From: Croceivirga sp.
GTDB lineage: Bacteria; Bacteroidota; Bacteroidia; Flavobacteriales; Flavobacteriaceae
DNA length: 64,000 bases
Assembly (NCBI GenBank): GCA_028284665.1
Contig: JANQRG010000007.1
Location: 1 to 64,000, forward strand
Direction: 5' to 3'
This document shows positions 63,155-64,000 of the stretch, one piece after another (position 1 is the stretch's first letter; every line of letters begins with the position of its first letter). The notes beneath the pieces were generated by a model that ran no database searches, had not been told where the DNA came from, and saw only the letters and a program-made list of their open reading frames with translations. A program made the position numbers and the translations under genes.

Positions 63155-64000
63155 CTACTGCTCGTCAAAAGTGGTCATCACGAATTCTACCCTTCTATCG
63201 GCCAAATGCCCCTGCTTGACCTTTCCGTTACGTAGCGGTTTGGAATCCCCTACCCCTTCCCAGACAATCCGATCGTCTTCAATACCCAGTTTTTTTAGGT
63301 AAAGTGCTACGGCACGAGCACGTAAAGAGGAAATGAATTTGTTGTACTCCGGTGTACCGGAACTATCAGAATGCCCAGTGATTTTCATTTGTACCTCTGC
63401 ATTTTCTTTGAGGTATTTGAATATCTTTTTTACACTGGCCATGGCCTTACCATCCAATTTATAGCCTTTTGGCTCATAGGGATTCTGTTCCAGGACGTAT
63501 ATCTTGTCCTTTTCATAATTGATTCGGGGAAGCTCTTCCAGGACAAAATGATCGATGTAGTAATACGAAAAATCCCCAGACCGAATCGTTCTTTCTTCTC
63601 CGTACAGCTTTGTTGCTTTATTTGCCAGGAAATTGCCAACGATGATATGGTTTTCAAAACCTTTTGCCTCAAACTCAGCGGAAAGCGTGATCCAATCTTC
63701 TGTATTAGCCAAGGAATTGTCGGGAAGTAATTTCACCTTGTGAAATTCTAAACCTTCTTGTAGATCTAATCGGCCATTGGTCAGCGTGCTACTGTTAGGA
63801 AGTTTTACTTTTTTACTGGTAAGGACAATTGCCATATCCTTAAGGGCTAATGTTGATGCTTCCGCCAGACTCACCTTAAGGGAAATCTTATAAGGGTATT
63901 TTTCCCGTAAGGTCTTTGCGGTATTAAGTTGCAAGTATTCTCGGTAATCGTTTAAGGCATAGAAATAAAGTCCTATGTACCCCATCCCTTCAAAGGCTTT
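63155..64000 (-). CDS. OmpA-family protein (5' end outside window)
   Basis: The frame is open to the right edge (KAFEG precedes the first internal Met at 63985), so the true start is outside. Visible: a middle domain of beta strands beginning KAFEGMGYIGLYFYALNDYREYL, then PYKISLKVSLAEAS and EDWITLSAEFEAKGFENHIIVGNF, resembling jelly-roll carbohydrate-binding folds. It is followed by a C-terminal OmpA-like peptidoglycan-binding domain of about 110 residues with MKITGHSDSSGTPEYN, SLRARAVALYLKKLGI, VGDSKPL and LADRRVEF. Probably anchors a surface-exposed domain to the cell wall. Separated from the amidohydrolase by 49 bp. Confidence 0.88.
   Translation of the reverse strand, partial: KAFEGMGYIGLYFYALNDYREYLQLNTAKTLREKYPYKISLKVSLAEASTLALKDMAIVLTSKKVKLPNSSTLTNGRLDLQEGLEFHKVKLLPDNSLANTEDWITLSAEFEAKGFENHIIVGNFLANKATKLYGEERTIRSGDFSYYYIDHFVLEELPRINYEKDKIYVLEQNPYEPKGYKLDGKAMASVKKIFKYLKENAEVQMKITGHSDSSGTPEYNKFISSLRARAVALYLKKLGIEDDRIVWEGVGDSKPLRNGKVKQGHLADRRVEFVMTTFDEQ

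Noticed and set aside
1..64000. Anti-phage defence, toxin-antitoxin or biosynthetic island
   Set aside because: No nuclease, helicase, reverse transcriptase, TIR, toxin pair or NRPS/PKS motif was seen; apart from the PUL and the 24.7-31 kb block the content is housekeeping.

Overview
The window looks like chromosome of a marine-type flavobacterium (Bacteroidota, probably Flavobacteriaceae). Evidence: many Bacteroidota-restricted protein families (DUF1599, DUF3667, DUF4293, DUF6503, DUF6588, DUF2911, BT_3928-type DoxX protein, LruC-domain lipoproteins), two type IX secretion (T9SS) type B sorting domains, a fused SecDF, a Rho with a long disordered insert, and promoters of the Bacteroidota form TTG-N19/20-TAnnTTTG. 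Most genes are housekeeping. I see no phage, transposase, CRISPR array or recognisable defence island.

Layout. 1-9790 (all minus strand) is part of a polysaccharide-utilisation locus (PUL) for a beta-glucan such as laminarin: a clan-A glycoside hydrolase fused to a long beta-rich, probably barrel-forming C-terminus, two surface-type lipoproteins (Ig-like and PKD), a GH16 glucanase and a membrane-bound LuxR-type sensor-regulator. No SusC/SusD pair lies inside the window. 9838-13400 (minus) is a housekeeping cluster DUF1599 - DoxX/thioredoxin-like - tpiA - prmA - clpS. Divergent from it is folP - cdaA - DUF3667. 15931-18443 (minus) holds truA and an MsbA-type ABC exporter. 18527-22114 (plus) holds a phosphoesterase, a vWA lipoprotein, a PqqB-like metallo-hydrolase and a DUF6503 lipoprotein. 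Then come DUF4293, rho, and an accessory block (24748-31118): a small lipoprotein, two tandem paralogous 7-TM proteins and two tandem LruC-domain lipoproteins whose upstream leaders are also duplicated.

31180-33297 (minus) is proS - tRNA-Glu - tRNA-Glu - rpsT. 33394-36234 (plus) holds a Gly/Trp- and Ser/Arg-rich lipoprotein and a FadL-type porin. 36298-39678 (minus) holds two T9SS type B cargo proteins. 39814-49936 (plus) is a long run: folE - cysS - yidD - lgt - DUF192 - alpha/beta hydrolase - GNAT - half-degenerate ABC ATPase - trehalose-synthase-like glycosyltransferase - PLP decarboxylase - small protein. The right end carries secDF, mdh, a lipoprotein, DUF6588, gyrB, asnB, DUF2911, a lipocalin-like lipoprotein, an amidohydrolase and a truncated OmpA-family gene.

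The least ordinary items are the glycosidase/beta-rich C-terminus fusion with a repeated 11-mer in its promoter region, the duplicated LruC gene-plus-leader units, the low-complexity lipoprotein beside proS, and several palindromic or short-period intergenic repeats. I did not find a clear, wholly new multi-gene system. All functional calls come from reading motifs by eye; no database search was possible.
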